Shown here: piece by piece, positions 7,212-15,648 of the stretch
How the letters are laid out: each line of letters opens with the position of its first letter
Numbering within the stretch: position 1 is the stretch's first letter
Assembly: GCA_018401955.1 (NCBI GenBank)
Contig: JAGYJT010000027.1
Location: forward strand, 1 to 37,312
Reading direction: 5' to 3'
DNA length: 37,312 bases
Source of the DNA: Chitinophagales bacterium
GTDB taxonomy: Bacteria > Bacteroidota > Bacteroidia > Chitinophagales > CAIOSU01
Program-made: the position numbers and the translations under genes
Notes under the pieces: generated by a model
What the model saw: the letters and a program-made list of their open reading frames with translations, nothing else
Told to the model about the DNA's origin: nothing
Database searches by the model: none

Positions 7212-8378
7212 CTACTCTACCAGCTTGCCGTTGCGGTAATATTGTTCGCTTAGCAACTTACCTTTTCTATCCCATTTAGTTGACTTGCCATCCTCAAGGC
7301 CTTCGGTAAAAAAGCGTTCAAACTCTTTTTTACCGTTGTCATACCAGCCAGTAAACTTGCCATGCTCTTTGCCTAGCTTAAAGTTACCTTCTGTAGATTT
7401 TTGTCCGTTTTCGTACCAAGTATACGATGTTCCGTTTTCTTTGCCATCCAAGTAATTGCGAGTCCACATTTTTTGACCATTGCGGTACCACTGGGTTATT
7501 ACGCCCTGCTCTTTACCATCTTTAAAGTTACCCTCAAAGCTTTTGGTGCCATCTTCAAACCACTCAATCCAAAGCCCTTCTTTTACGCCGTTTTTAAAGT
7601 AAACCTCCGATACGAGCTTGCCACTACTGTACCAAAATGGCCACTTGCCTTCACGCTGTCCTTCTTTGTATTTTCCCTCTGCTCGCTTTTGACCGTTGCT
7701 ATACCAATACGTCCAGAAACCCTCCTTTTCACCACTTTCATATGTCCCTTCCGATTCTTTTACTCCGTTGCGATTAAAGAAAACCCAATCACCCTCTTTT
7801 TTATCGTTTTTATGGCTTCCTTCTTGCATTAGTTGGCCGTTGCCATACCATCGCTTAAAGGCACCTTCATATTTACCATTATCATGGTAAGCTTCTGTTG
7901 ATAAATCGCCAGTTTCAAACCAAGTAACCGACTTGCCTTGCAACTCGCCATCAATATAAAACGATTCAGAGCCTTTAGTGCCGTCTTCAAACCAGAAGGT
8001 AGAAGTGCTATCTTTTTTGCCATGGTTATAAAACTCACTAAACTTCATTTGGCCATTATCATACCACTGTAGTTCAAGCCCATGTAAAGTGTCGTTTAAA
8101 AAATGGCTTTCGCGTTTCATTTGCCCGCTGATGTAAAATTCAGTCTCGGCTATTTTTTTCATGTTATCGCCTCTCCCTACATACGTGTATATAAATGCAG
8201 GCTTGCCATTAGAGTATGCTTTTGCTATTACATCATAAGGTGTTTGGTCTTCGGTGCAGCTACTATACAAAAACATAAAGCTAGACAGCAATGCCATTAC
8301 CCATGCAGCACGCATCAATTTAGGCAAGCAAATGTTGCTTTGTATGTCTTTCCCAATGTTCACCAATGAATTCACCAT
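7212..8378 (-). CDS. MORN-repeat (YwqK-like) lipoprotein
   Basis: A protein of up to 388 residues made of about 12-13 tandem units of roughly 23 residues with the MORN_2/YwqK pattern (YxNGQ, EGxYKxGxxxGxWxxWY). The repeats form an extended beta sheet that is often a docking surface; no enzymatic domain is present. A hydrophobic stretch ending in LYSSC is a likely lipoprotein signal, with Cys as the lipidated residue. The second Met (codon at 8313-8315), followed by Arg and 18 mostly hydrophobic residues, gives a normal signal peptide and may be the real start; the ATG at 8378 would add 21 residues. Some members are annotated as toxin-antitoxin YwqK antitoxins, but no toxin partner lies here, and that label is not supported. 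Confidence 0.85.
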   Translation of the reverse strand: MVNSLVNIGKDIQSNICLPKLMRAAWVMALLSSFMFLYSSCTEDQTPYDVIAKAYSNGKPAFIYTYVGRGDNMKKIAETEFYISGQMKRESHFLNDTLHGLELQWYDNGQMKFSEFYNHGKKDSTSTFWFEDGTKGSESFYIDGELQGKSVTWFETGDLSTEAYHDNGKYEGAFKRWYGNGQLMQEGSHKNDKKEGDWVFFNRNGVKESEGTYESGEKEGFWTYWYSNGQKRAEGKYKEGQREGKWPFWYSSGKLVSEVYFKNGVKEGLWIEWFEDGTKSFEGNFKDGKEQGVITQWYRNGQKMWTRNYLDGKENGTSYTWYENGQKSTEGNFKLGKEHGKFTGWYDNGKKEFERFFTEGLEDGKSTKWDRKGKLLSEQYYRNGKLVE

Positions 8379-8558
8379 AAGATGATTTCGCTACATAGTT
8401 CCCCCAAAATTACCAATAGAAAGTATAGAATGAACCAACTAGAGCTAAGATTGTTTGAAAATACCAAAAAACCAACAAATTACACCAAAGGATTATCTGA
8501 AAGATAGAAAAGTCAATCATTTAATTTGGTTAATGGTGCCTACAGGGTTAAGCTAATG

Positions 8559-8590
8559 TTTCCTAAATAGGCGGCTAAAGGTTAGCTTTG
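8559..8590 (+). promoter_or_regulatory. Candidate promoter for the M42 aminopeptidase
   Basis: TTTC (8559-8562) and TAGCTTTG (8583-8590) resemble the -33 TTTG and -7 TAnnTTTG boxes with a 20-bp spacer. This predicts a leader of about 48 nt before the ATG at 8644. The rest of the 265-bp gap after the MORN gene start is AT-rich with no other feature that I can see. Confidence 0.5.
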
Positions 8591-8643
8591 TAAAGCCTAA
8601 ACGCTATCCTATAATTAATTTATAACCTGAAACACACTGAATT

Positions 8644-9693
8644 ATGTCTGTGGATGTTGCCCTGCTAAAAGAAATTTGCGAAGTTCCCGGTGCCCCGGGT
8701 TTTGAACAACCTATAAGAAAAGTAGTATTACGAGAGCTAGCGAAGCTTCCTGTAGAAGTGTCAGTTGATAATATGGGCAACGTGATAGCCTACAAGAAAG
8801 GCCGCAACGATAAGAAAGTAATGGTTGCAGCGCACATGGACGAAATTGGCTTTATGGTGAGCTATATTGACGATGACGGTTTTGTGCGTTTCAACACCCT
8901 TGGTGGTTTCGACCCTAAAACACTTACGGCTCAGCGAGTAATCATTCACGGAAAAAAACCGATTATTGGCGTTATGGGTTCTAAGCCCATACATGTAATG
9001 AGCCCCGAGGAGCGCACTAAGATGCCAAAAACCACGGATTACTTTATAGACCTTGGTATGCCTAAGGCAGAAGTAGAGAAGTATATAACAATTGGCGACC
9101 CTATTACCCGCGACCGTGAATTGATTGAGATGGGCAATTGTGTTAACTGCAAAAGCATTGATAACCGCGTTTCGGTTTACATCCTTATTGAAACCTTAAA
9201 GGAGCTTGCTGAAACCCCATATGATGTATACGGTGTGTTTACGGTGCAAGAAGAAGTTGGCTTGCGCGGTGCCTTGGTAGCATCGCACCACATTAGCCCT
9301 GATTTTGGCTTTGGTTTGGATACCACAATAGCCTATGATGTACCCGGAGCCCGCGCTGAAGAAAAAATTACAGAACTTGGTAAAGGGGTAGCTATTAAGT
9401 TAATGGATACTTCTTCAATTGCAGATTACCGTATGGTGCGTTACATGAAAGAAGTAGCAGGCAACCACAAAATTAAATGGCAGCCAGAAGTACTAACTGG
9501 TGGCGGTACCGACACTGCCGGTATGCAGCGCATGAGCAAGCAAGGCGTAATAGCCGGTGCGGTATCAATACCTACCCGACACATACACCAAGTAATTGAA
9601 ATGGCCCACAAAGAAGACATTAGAGCTAGTATCAATTTGCTTAAAAACTGTCTTCAAGACTTGGATAAGTTTGATTGGAGCTTTAAAGATTAA
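8644..9693 (+). CDS. M42 family metallopeptidase (glutamyl aminopeptidase/endoglucanase M group)
   Basis: Cytosolic dinuclear-metal aminopeptidase, 349 residues, the usual length for M42 (TET aminopeptidases that assemble as dodecamers). Metal and catalytic residues can be placed: His64 and Asp66 in AAHMDEIG, Asp173 in KSIDNR, the Glu203-Glu204 pair in VQEEVGLRG, Asp226 in GLDTT and His315 in PTRHIH. It degrades peptides left by the proteasome-like and oligopeptidase pathways, consistent with but not linked to the M3 peptidase 3 kb away. It is a single gene with its own candidate promoter and terminator. The specificity (Glu versus Leu or other residues) cannot be read from the sequence. Confidence 0.93.
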   Translation: MSVDVALLKEICEVPGAPGFEQPIRKVVLRELAKLPVEVSVDNMGNVIAYKKGRNDKKVMVAAHMDEIGFMVSYIDDDGFVRFNTLGGFDPKTLTAQRVIIHGKKPIIGVMGSKPIHVMSPEERTKMPKTTDYFIDLGMPKAEVEKYITIGDPITRDRELIEMGNCVNCKSIDNRVSVYILIETLKELAETPYDVYGVFTVQEEVGLRGALVASHHISPDFGFGLDTTIAYDVPGARAEEKITELGKGVAIKLMDTSSIADYRMVRYMKEVAGNHKIKWQPEVLTGGGTDTAGMQRMSKQGVIAGAVSIPTRHIHQVIEMAHKEDIRASINLLKNCLQDLDKFDWSFKD

Positions 9694-9726
9694 GCTACAA
9701 CAATTGGATATTAAAACAGGAACAAA

Positions 9727-9762
9727 AAAGCCGCTCCATTGCTGGGGCGGCTTTCTCTTTTA
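9727..9762 (+). terminator. Intrinsic terminator after the M42 gene
   Basis: AAAGCCGCTCC pairs with GGGGCGGCTTT (11 bp, one G-T) around a 6-nt loop, followed by TCTCTTTT. It starts 33 bp after the stop codon. Confidence 0.9.
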
Positions 9763-9817
9763 TATCCGTATACTGATTGACCAGTTAACTAATAACCAGT
9801 ACACCAATCAACCAACT

Positions 9818-10324
9818 TTAGTGTTGATGACCACCTTCACCGTGCACGTGACCGTGGGCAATTTCTTCTTCGCTGGCTTCGCGAACGTTTTCAACGCCAC
9901 CTTTAAAGTACAAATCAGCACCAGCTAATGGGTGGTTAAAGTCCATTTTTACTTTTTCAATGCCCACTTCCTCTACTTTGCCTCGCAGTGGGTTACCTTG
10001 ATGATCTTGCATGGTAAGGTAACGACCAACTACAAGCAAATCATCGGGCACTGCACCATCAACCTCAAAAATATTTAAAGGCAATTCTATTACTGCTTCA
10101 TCTTGCACGGGGCCGTAGGCGTTGTCGCTTTCAATAGTAAATTCAAAAGCTTTACCAGCAGTAAGGCCACTAAGGTTCTCTTCAAACTCTGGTAAAAGGC
10201 CACCAGCACCAAACAAGAAAACAAACGGGGCAGAGGCTTCTACTTTCTCTACCAAAGCACCTTCAGCATTACCAATTTTTAAATCGTAAGTGATACTTAC
10301 AACAGTGTTATTCTGAATTTCCAT
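9818..10324 (-). CDS. FKBP-type peptidyl-prolyl isomerase, SlyD-like
   Basis: Cytoplasmic prolyl isomerase and chaperone of the SlyD type, 168 residues. The FKBP half-domains flank an insert-in-flap domain: residues 1-65 contain VSITYDLKIG and FLFGAGGLLPEFEENLSGLTAG, the insert runs to about 130, and the FKBP core resumes with DFNHPLAGADLYF. The tail is His-rich (HGHVHGEGGHQH), like the metal-binding tail of E. coli SlyD that handles nickel. The start is set at the ATG at 10324 because the family N terminus begins there; an upstream in-frame start would add an unlikely 16-residue extension. No nickel enzyme is visible nearby. Confidence 0.9.
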   Translation of the reverse strand: MEIQNNTVVSITYDLKIGNAEGALVEKVEASAPFVFLFGAGGLLPEFEENLSGLTAGKAFEFTIESDNAYGPVQDEAVIELPLNIFEVDGAVPDDLLVVGRYLTMQDHQGNPLRGKVEEVGIEKVKMDFNHPLAGADLYFKGGVENVREASEEEIAHGHVHGEGGHQH

Positions 10325-10369
10325 AATCAACTTTTGTACGACCAAAGGCCGTTTTTTATACAATAGCCC

Positions 10370-10377
10370 CAAAGGTA
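10370..10377 (-). promoter_or_regulatory. Candidate -7 box for the SlyD-like gene
   Basis: On the minus strand this reads TACCTTTG, matching TAnnTTTG, about 45 bp before the start at 10324. No convincing -33 box is visible. Confidence 0.4.
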
Positions 10378-10404
10378 ACTAAATATTATTGGGCTACCAT
10401 AAAG

Positions 10405-11319
10405 CTAGTCAAGCAATTCATAGTCATGGATTTTGTTGAGAGCAAGAAGGGTGTTGCCCTCTGCGTCAGATTCATATACTTTTTGAAAACGAGCTCCGTG
10501 TATTATCTCGTTATATTTGTAGCTGTGGCGTACATGTACTGTTTGCCCAAAAGTATCATCATATCCCTTTACCCTTATCAGTATTTCGGCATCAAGGTTT
10601 TCAAGACTTTCCAAAGAACATTTATTTAAGGGGCTATCTTCAGTTAAAGGATGCACCAAAGTCCAGTTCAACGGAAAAAATTGGATAAAATTGGTTTCTA
10701 AGTTTAGGTTGTAATACTGGCGGTGGCCGTTTTCCTTGTCCAGTGTACTTAACAGCACGTTTGCCTCAACCTCCATCATAATGTTACTACGCACATTAAC
10801 CAGTCTGCATTGCAGGCTTTGGCCATCTTTGTAAGGGGCTATAAGTGCATTGTTGCTAAACAAAAACTTGGCAGAGGGTTTGCTAAACCGCCCGTAAAGC
10901 AAACCTGTTACCAACGCAAAGCCAGTAAGGCCACTAAACGCTTCGAGTGCAGCCAACATGCTGGCCCAAGCACCAACAGGGGCCATGGCCCCGTAACCAA
11001 CGGTAGTGAGCGTTTGGGCACTAAAATAAAAAGCTGACCAAAAGCGCGGTGTTTGTTGATTAACGCCACTTAACTGCTCAATGCCTATAACAAGATAACC
11101 ACAGGCAAACAATGCGTTAACGAAGATGTACAACAGCAGCATCAAGCCCAAAAAGGTAGGCCAAGATATAGCGGTAAGCCATTGGTATAAGCTGCGCGCC
11201 TGAAATGGGTTGCCAGTGCGCTTAAGGTTAAAGCTGCCATCTTTGTTTATCAGCCGCTTACTTTCGTCTAGGTATTTTTCGCCTAAACCGGCATTGTGGG
11301 TGGGTCTTGTTTTGGCCAT
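10405..11319 (-). CDS. Inward-rectifier type potassium channel (KirBac-like)
   Basis: A 304-residue inner-membrane K+ channel subunit. The order is as in KirBac proteins: a short cytoplasmic N-terminal slide region, the first membrane helix (about 52-78), a pore helix followed by the selectivity filter TVGYG at residues 106-110, a second helix (about 117-140), and a C-terminal cytoplasmic immunoglobulin-like Kir domain of about 160 residues. That domain would gate the pore in the tetramer. The ATG at 11319 is chosen over an upstream in-frame start that would add 10 residues and overlap the promoter region of the divergent gene. Regulators such as phosphoinositides act on eukaryotic Kir; bacterial control is unclear. 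Confidence 0.93.
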   Translation of the reverse strand: MAKTRPTHNAGLGEKYLDESKRLINKDGSFNLKRTGNPFQARSLYQWLTAISWPTFLGLMLLLYIFVNALFACGYLVIGIEQLSGVNQQTPRFWSAFYFSAQTLTTVGYGAMAPVGAWASMLAALEAFSGLTGFALVTGLLYGRFSKPSAKFLFSNNALIAPYKDGQSLQCRLVNVRSNIMMEVEANVLLSTLDKENGHRQYYNLNLETNFIQFFPLNWTLVHPLTEDSPLNKCSLESLENLDAEILIRVKGYDDTFGQTVHVRHSYKYNEIIHGARFQKVYESDAEGNTLLALNKIHDYELLD

Positions 11320-11388
11320 GGCAATTGTAGCGTTCTCAATTATAATCAAAATATTGCTAAGGTGCTATATGCCATGCAATATCCTTAA

Positions 11389-11421
11389 TTTGGAAAGCAA
11401 GTTAAGAAACCGTTATCTTTA
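11389..11421 (+). promoter_or_regulatory. Candidate promoter for the small lipoprotein, near-leaderless
   Basis: TTTG (11389-11392) and TATCTTTA (11414-11421) are 21 bp apart and match the -33/-7 pair except for the last base. The ATG follows the -7 box by only 5 nt, so the transcript would have almost no leader. Confidence 0.4.
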
Positions 11422-11426
11422 TCATT

Positions 11427-11609
11427 ATGAAACGCAAAATCCTTTTTCTATTGCTAGCGGCATCAATTACGCTAGGTTCTTGTCACAAAAGCACCTGCCC
11501 TACCTACGATACTGGTGGCGGTGATGGTGGCACCAAAGGTGGTAGCAAAACCAAAACCAAATCTGGCGTCTATCCTAAAAAGATGCAGAAACAAATGGAG
11601 AAGAATTAA
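11427..11609 (+). CDS. Small lipoprotein, function unknown
   Basis: A 60-residue precursor with a clear lipoprotein signal: MKRKILFLLLAASITLGSC, lipobox LGSC with Cys19 as the lipidated residue. The mature part is about 41 residues, low in complexity: a CPTY motif, then a glycine stretch and a Lys/Thr/Ser-rich tail ending in KQMEKN. Similar tiny lipoproteins with a Cys-Pro pair after the lipidated cysteine occur widely in Bacteroidota and have no known role. It is divergent from the K+ channel gene and convergent with gcvT. Confidence 0.7.
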   Translation: MKRKILFLLLAASITLGSCHKSTCPTYDTGGGDGGTKGGSKTKTKSGVYPKKMQKQMEKN

Positions 11610-11612
11610 GTA

Positions 11613-11647
11613 GTGGTCAGTCCATGGTCGATAGTCCATGGAAAAAC
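11613..11647. repeat. Heptad tandem array B (GTCCATG type)
   Basis: Five 7-nt units, each beginning with G: GTGGTCA, GTCCATG, GTCGATA, GTCCATG and GAAAAAC. The array fills most of the 45-bp gap between the lipoprotein stop and the gcvT stop. Confidence 0.6.
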
Positions 11648-11654
11648 AGGATTG

Positions 11655-12734
11655 TTACACAAACGGCAGTTTAACTACTTGTGCTTTTAAGTGCCTACCG
11701 CGTATATCCACAATTATTTCGCTGCCAGGGGTAGCAAGTTCAGTAGGTACATAAGCCATACCAATTGCTCTGCCCAAGGTTGGAGATTGTGTACCAGAGG
11801 TAACTTTACCAATAGGCTCACCACTTTCGTTTACAATGGCGTAATCGTGGCGAGGGATACCTTTATCTACCATTTCAAAGCCTACCAATTTGCGTTTTAC
11901 GCCTTCAGCTTTTAATTGAGCCAATGCCTCTTTATCGTTAAAGTCGCCTTTGTTAATCTTGGTTATCCAGCCAAGGCCAGCTTCCAATGGGCTAGTGGTA
12001 TCGTCAATATCATTACCATACAAACAAAAGCCTTTTTCAAGGCGCAAAGTATCGCGGGCTCCTAGGCCAATTGGTTGAATGTTGAATTCAGCACCAGCTT
12101 CAAATACCGCATCCCATACTTTTTTAGCATCGGCATTAGGCACATAAAGCTCAAACCCACCCGAACCGGTATAGCCTGTATTGCTTATTACTACTTCATT
12201 TACGCCAGCTAAGGTGTCAATGGTAAAGCTGTAGTATGGTATGGTGGCTAAATCAACAGCAGTAAGCTTTTGTATGGTAGCCAAGGCATTAGGGCCTTGC
12301 ACAGCCAAAAGGCTGGTGTCGTCGCTTATGTTGGTCATGGTTACGCCTTGGGTATTGTGTTGGCTTATCCAGTTCCAGTCTTTATCCATATTGCTGGCGT
12401 TTACCACCAATAGGTATTTTTCATCGTTAATTTTATACACCAACAAGTCATCTACTATGCCGCCTTGCTTGTTAGGTAGGCAACTGTACTGTGCCTTACC
12501 CGGGCTAAGTTTGCTGGCATCGTTTGAGGTAACTTGCTGTATAAGCGCTAATGCATTAGGGCCTTCCAATACAAACTCGCCCATGTGCGATACATCAAAC
12601 ACACCCACGCTATTGCGCACAGCTGCATGCTCTTGGTTAATGCCAGCATATAGCACAGGCATGTTGTATCCTGCAAATTCTACCATTTTGGCACCAAGGC
12701 CAATGTGTAAGTCGGTAAGGGCGGTTGTTTTCAT
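11655..12734 (-). CDS. gcvT: Aminomethyltransferase, glycine cleavage system T protein
   Basis: T protein of the glycine cleavage system: moves the methylene group from the aminomethyl-lipoyl H protein to tetrahydrofolate and releases ammonia. At 359 residues it has normal length. Visible family landmarks are [10 protein letters not shown] near residue 20, [12 protein letters not shown] near residue 45, the catalytic aspartate in [10 protein letters not shown] (Asp95 or Asp96), VQGPNA, and [16 protein letters not shown] in the C-terminal domain. gcvH and gcvP are not in the window, so the operon is split, as is common in Bacteroidota. I looked for a glycine riboswitch in the 255 bp upstream and found none. 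Confidence 0.95.
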   Translation of the reverse strand: MKTTALTDLHIGLGAKMVEFAGYNMPVLYAGINQEHAAVRNSVGVFDVSHMGEFVLEGPNALALIQQVTSNDASKLSPGKAQYSCLPNKQGGIVDDLLVYKINDEKYLLVVNASNMDKDWNWISQHNTQGVTMTNISDDTSLLAVQGPNALATIQKLTAVDLATIPYYSFTIDTLAGVNEVVISNTGYTGSGGFELYVPNADAKKVWDAVFEAGAEFNIQPIGLGARDTLRLEKGFCLYGNDIDDTTSPLEAGLGWITKINKGDFNDKEALAQLKAEGVKRKLVGFEMVDKGIPRHDYAIVNESGEPIGKVTSGTQSPTLGRAIGMAYVPTELATPGSEIIVDIRGRHLKAQVVKLPFV

Positions 12735-12736
12735 AG

Positions 12737-12744
12737 CAAACGTA
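12737..12744 (-). promoter_or_regulatory. Candidate -7 box next to the gcvT start
   Basis: On the minus strand this reads TACGTTTG, a full TAnnTTTG match, only 2 nt before the gcvT ATG. If used, the message is leaderless. The -33 region is poor. Confidence 0.35.
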
Positions 12745-12989
12745 GGTAAATGATGTGGCGGTAAAATTAACCATTTTTACGCAGGGTTAATGGGTTAACC
12801 AAACAACTTACTATCTAATTATCAATCAACCAAACCAAGGCAACCAAAGCTTAGAAGTAACCGATATATAGACAATCCAATCAAGTGAGCAACCTTTGTT
12901 CATATTAAGCAGTCAACTAATCAAGCTATTAGCCCTTATACCTACAATTATTTTACGTACTTTCGCAACCAGATTTTTATCCAGCTTGC

Positions 12990-13949
12990 ATGACATTAAC
13001 TGAAACTTTTACCCTGCAAGATTTCGCAACTTTCCTCGGTCGCGAATTCGTAGGAGACCCTGATACCCCGATTACGGGCATTAATGTCATTCACAAGGTG
13101 CAAGCGGGCGACCTTACCTTTGTTGATTTTCACAAGTATTATGATAGAAGTCTGGACTCTGCCGCATCTGTTATCCTTATCGATAAAGCTGATGTAAGGT
13201 TGCCGTCAAACAAAGGCTTAATAGTATCACCCAATCCGTTTACTGATTTCAATAGGTTGTTACAGCGCTTTCGGCCATTTGAGCCATTGGTGCAAAATAT
13301 AAGCCCAAGTGCCACTATTGGTGAGGGTACCCATTTGCAACCGGGTGTGGTAGTGGGTAACCATTCCACTATCGGTAAAAACTGCTTAATTGGGGCCAAC
13401 GTTACCATTTGCGACCACTGTACTATAGGCGATAATGTATTGATACACCCTAATGCTGTTATTGGTGGCGATGCGTTTTTCTTTAAAACCCGTAATGGTA
13501 CGGAGCAATACCACTACGAAAAGATGCATACTGCTGGCCGAGTGATCATTGAAGATGAGGTTGAGATTGGCTCGGGTTGTACCATTGACCGCGGCGCTAC
13601 TGGCGATACGGTTATTGGTTATGGCACCAAGCTGGACAACATGGTGCACATTGCCCATGGTGCGCATATTGGCAAGCATGTATTGATTGCAGCCCAAGCG
13701 GCTATAGCGGGTAAAACCATTATTGAAGACGAAGTAATTATTTGGGGCCAAGTAGGCATCAATAAAGAACTTACCATTGGTAAAAAGGCCGTAATATTGG
13801 CTACCAGTGGCGTATCCAAATCATTGGAAGGTGGCAAAACATACTACGGTGCCCCTGCTGAAGAAGCCCGCCAAAAATGGAAAGAAGCCGCCGCCCTGCG
13901 CTACTTACCCGAGCTGGTAAGGCAGCAAAGAGGTAAAAAGCCAGAGTAA
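12990..13949 (+). CDS. lpxD: LpxD-like UDP-3-O-acylglucosamine N-acyltransferase
   Basis: Left-handed beta-helix acyltransferase of the LpxD family, which adds the N-linked hydroxyacyl chain to UDP-3-O-acylglucosamine in lipid A synthesis, using acyl-ACP. At 319 residues it is a little shorter than the E. coli enzyme (341). Residues 1-100 form the uridine-binding N-terminal domain, about 103-285 are hexapeptide repeats (ATIGEG, STIGKN, CTIGDN, VEIGSG), and the C terminus is helical. His223 in DNMVHIAHG lines up with the catalytic histidine of LpxD. Many Bacteroidota carry two lpxD-like genes, and this one is not beside lpxA, lpxB or lpxC. It may therefore be the paralog of uncertain substrate. 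Confidence 0.85.
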   Translation: MTLTETFTLQDFATFLGREFVGDPDTPITGINVIHKVQAGDLTFVDFHKYYDRSLDSAASVILIDKADVRLPSNKGLIVSPNPFTDFNRLLQRFRPFEPLVQNISPSATIGEGTHLQPGVVVGNHSTIGKNCLIGANVTICDHCTIGDNVLIHPNAVIGGDAFFFKTRNGTEQYHYEKMHTAGRVIIEDEVEIGSGCTIDRGATGDTVIGYGTKLDNMVHIAHGAHIGKHVLIAAQAAIAGKTIIEDEVIIWGQVGINKELTIGKKAVILATSGVSKSLEGGKTYYGAPAEEARQKWKEAAALRYLPELVRQQRGKKPE

Positions 13950-13983
13950 ATACTCCGCTTATTAGCACTTGGTTCAACTTTGG

Positions 13984-14017
13984 ATATAACCAAGGAAACC
14001 CAATTCCTTGGTTATAT
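13984..14017 (+). terminator. Perfect 14-bp hairpin after the LpxD-like gene
   Basis: ATATAACCAAGGAA pairs perfectly with TTCCTTGGTTATAT around a 6-nt loop, 34 bp after the stop. The following sequence is only weakly T-rich, so this may be a terminator or an mRNA-end stabiliser. Confidence 0.6.
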
Positions 14018-14055
14018 GGATTTCGATTAGTTCAAATAGTTAACTAGCTACCTTG

Positions 14056-14106
14056 TGTCATACTGAGTCTCGCCTGAGGCGAGAAAGTAGGCAACCCGAA
14101 ACTAAA
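14056..14106. repeat. Dispersed intergenic repeat, copy 1, with hairpin
   Basis: The left end is TGTCATACTGAGT. The middle is a hairpin, TCTCGCC and GGCGAGA around TGA (14068-14084). The right end is AAGTAGGCAACCCGAAAC. A second copy at 36866 shares both ends (consensus TGTCATACTKAGT and AAGTARGCAACYCGMAAC) but not the hairpin. After the right end, two heptads starting with AAC follow. Confidence 0.6.
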
Positions 14107-14111
14107 TTCCA

Positions 14112-14119
14112 TATCTTTG
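14112..14119 (+). promoter_or_regulatory. Candidate -7 box for dut, near-leaderless
   Basis: TATCTTTG is a full TAnnTTTG match ending 6 nt before the dut ATG. The -33 region, which lies in the dispersed repeat, has no TTTG. Confidence 0.4.
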
Positions 14120-14125
14120 CCACCT

Positions 14126-14563
14126 ATGGCAACTGTAAAAATCATCAACCGATCGAACAACCCTGCCCCAGCATATGCTACGGCCGATGCAGCAGGGGTT
14201 GACTTAAGGGCCAACCTAGAAGCGCCTGTGGTATTGCAACCGCTAGAGCGCAGGCTGATACCTACCGGATTGTTTATGGAGCTACCGAGTGGCTACGAAG
14301 CGCAAGTGCGCCCGCGCAGCGGTTTGGCATATAAATCGGGCATTACAGTACTCAACAGCCCAGGCACTATTGATGCCGACTACCGTGGCGATGTAGGGGT
14401 AATATTGGTGAACCTAAGCAGCGAGCCATTTACCGTTAACCATGGTGACCGTATTGCCCAAATGGTAATTGCCGAATACACTCAAGTGACATTTGAATTA
14501 ACCGAAGAGCTTGCCGAAAGCGAGCGTGGTGCAGGTGGTTTCGGCCACACAGGAGTGAAATAA
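14126..14563 (+). CDS. dut: Deoxyuridine 5'-triphosphate nucleotidohydrolase (dUTPase)
   Basis: Trimeric all-beta dUTPase, 145 residues, that hydrolyses dUTP to dUMP and PPi. This keeps uracil out of DNA and feeds thymidylate synthesis. All five family motifs are visible: AGVDLRA (1), PRSGLA (2), [13 protein letters not shown] with the catalytic Asp (3), GDRIAQMVI (4) and [11 protein letters not shown] (5). The ATG at 14126 is preferred to an in-frame TTG at 14117 that falls inside the promoter-like box. The order dut, nucleotidyltransferase, TPR, DUF4292, M23 peptidase is a gene order I associate with Bacteroidota. Confidence 0.96.
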   Translation: MATVKIINRSNNPAPAYATADAAGVDLRANLEAPVVLQPLERRLIPTGLFMELPSGYEAQVRPRSGLAYKSGITVLNSPGTIDADYRGDVGVILVNLSSEPFTVNHGDRIAQMVIAEYTQVTFELTEELAESERGAGGFGHTGVK

Positions 14564-14569
14564 AATGAC

Positions 14570-14630
14570 AGATAAGAGATGAGAAACAAAAGAGGATTTC
14601 ATATTTCTCATTTCAAATTTCATATTTAAA
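14570..14630. repeat. Heptad tandem array C (ATTTCAT type)
   Basis: Three A/G-rich heptads (AGATAAG, AGATGAG, AAACAAA; 14570-14590), a 5-nt break, then five heptads (ATTTCAT, ATTTCTC, ATTTCAA, ATTTCAT, ATTTAAA; 14596-14630). ATGAGAAA (14579) and TTTCTCAT (14604) are inverted, so the two halves can form a hairpin. The array fills most of the 80-bp gap between dut and the nucleotidyltransferase. Confidence 0.65.
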
Positions 14631-14643
14631 AAGAATCTGCGAA

Positions 14644-15648
14644 ATGAAAATAATAGTACCAATGGCTGGCATGGGCAAAAGGATGCGCCCGCATACGTTA
14701 ACCATTCCAAAACCATTGTTGCCAATAGTTGGCAAGCCAATAGTGCAACGTTTGGTAGAGAGTATTGGCGCTATGAGCGGTGCTACTATTGATGAGGTTG
14801 CGTTTATTATCCACCCAGCGTTTGGCGCAAAAGTGGAGCAAGATTTGGTTGCCTTGGCCGAAAAAATGGGTGCCAAAGGTTCTATATACTACCAAAAGGA
14901 AGCCTTGGGTACTGCCCACGCTATATTGTGCGCTGGCGATTCGCTTGAGGGCAATGTAACCGTAGCTTTCGCTGATACTTTGTTTAAAGCGGATTTCTCG
15001 GTTGATACCGAGCAAGACGGTGCTATTTGGGTAAAGCGTGTGGACGACCCTTCGGCTTTTGGAGTTATTAAAACCGATGCTGATGGACATATTACGGAGT
15101 TTGTCGAAAAACCTGCAACCTTTGTATCTGATATGGCCATCATAGGTATATATTATTTTAAAGATGGTGCATATTTGAAGAAAGAGCTTCAGTACCTTAT
15201 TGATAATGATATAAAAGACAAAGGCGAGTATCAGCTTACTAATGCCTTGGAAAATATGAAAAACCAAGGCCGCAAATTGTGCCCGGCCCCGGTAATTGAA
15301 TGGCTGGATTGTGGTAACAAGGATGTAACTGTTGATACCAACGCACGTATGCTTGAACTAATTGAAGGTGAAGAGCTGGTATCAACATCAGCAGTTATAG
15401 AGAACTCAATTGTGATACCGCCATGTTATATTGGCGAAAATGTGGTGTTAAAAAACGCAATTGTTGGTCCGCATGTATCGGTTGGGGACAACACTACCGT
15501 AACTAAAAGCGTTGTAAGCAGAAGTATTATTCAAACAGCTACCCATATTGAAAACAAAGTGATACACAATAGCATGATAGGTAATAGCGTAACTTTGCAT
15601 GGGCAAGCTGAAGACCTCAGCATTGGGGATTATACCGTAACTAAATGA
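14644..15648 (+). CDS. Sugar-phosphate nucleotidyltransferase with left-handed beta-helix tail
   Basis: A 334-residue NTP-transferase that joins a sugar 1-phosphate to a nucleotide to make an NDP-sugar for envelope polysaccharides. Residues 1-235 form the Rossmann-like catalytic domain: MAGMGKRMRPHTLTIPKPLLPI is the nucleotide-binding signature with its lysine, followed by EALGTAHA, the metal-binding FADTLF and FVEKP. Residues 245-330 contain hexapeptide-type repeats (IENSIVIPP, YIGENVVLKNAIVGP, VSVGDNTTVTKS), as in GlmU-like or GDP-mannose enzymes. The exact sugar and nucleotide cannot be read from the sequence. Its stop codon overlaps the next start by 4 bp (ATGA), pointing to coupled translation. 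Confidence 0.9.
   Translation: MKIIVPMAGMGKRMRPHTLTIPKPLLPIVGKPIVQRLVESIGAMSGATIDEVAFIIHPAFGAKVEQDLVALAEKMGAKGSIYYQKEALGTAHAILCAGDSLEGNVTVAFADTLFKADFSVDTEQDGAIWVKRVDDPSAFGVIKTDADGHITEFVEKPATFVSDMAIIGIYYFKDGAYLKKELQYLIDNDIKDKGEYQLTNALENMKNQGRKLCPAPVIEWLDCGNKDVTVDTNARMLELIEGEELVSTSAVIENSIVIPPCYIGENVVLKNAIVGPHVSVGDNTTVTKSVVSRSIIQTATHIENKVIHNSMIGNSVTLHGQAEDLSIGDYTVTK

Noticed and set aside
7401..7832. 143-codon plus-strand ORF over the MORN gene
   Set aside because: It is the complement of a repetitive coding sequence; the minus-strand product has coherent 23-residue repeats and a lipobox, the plus-strand product has no recognisable domain.
7212..8378. Toxin-antitoxin function for the YwqK-like protein
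   Set aside because: No toxin gene is adjacent; the protein carries a lipoprotein signal, which does not fit a cytoplasmic antitoxin.
12735..12989. Glycine riboswitch before gcvT
   Set aside because: I searched the 255-bp gap on the minus strand for the conserved riboswitch cores and saw none; only a short GGTTAACC palindrome and AT-rich sequence.
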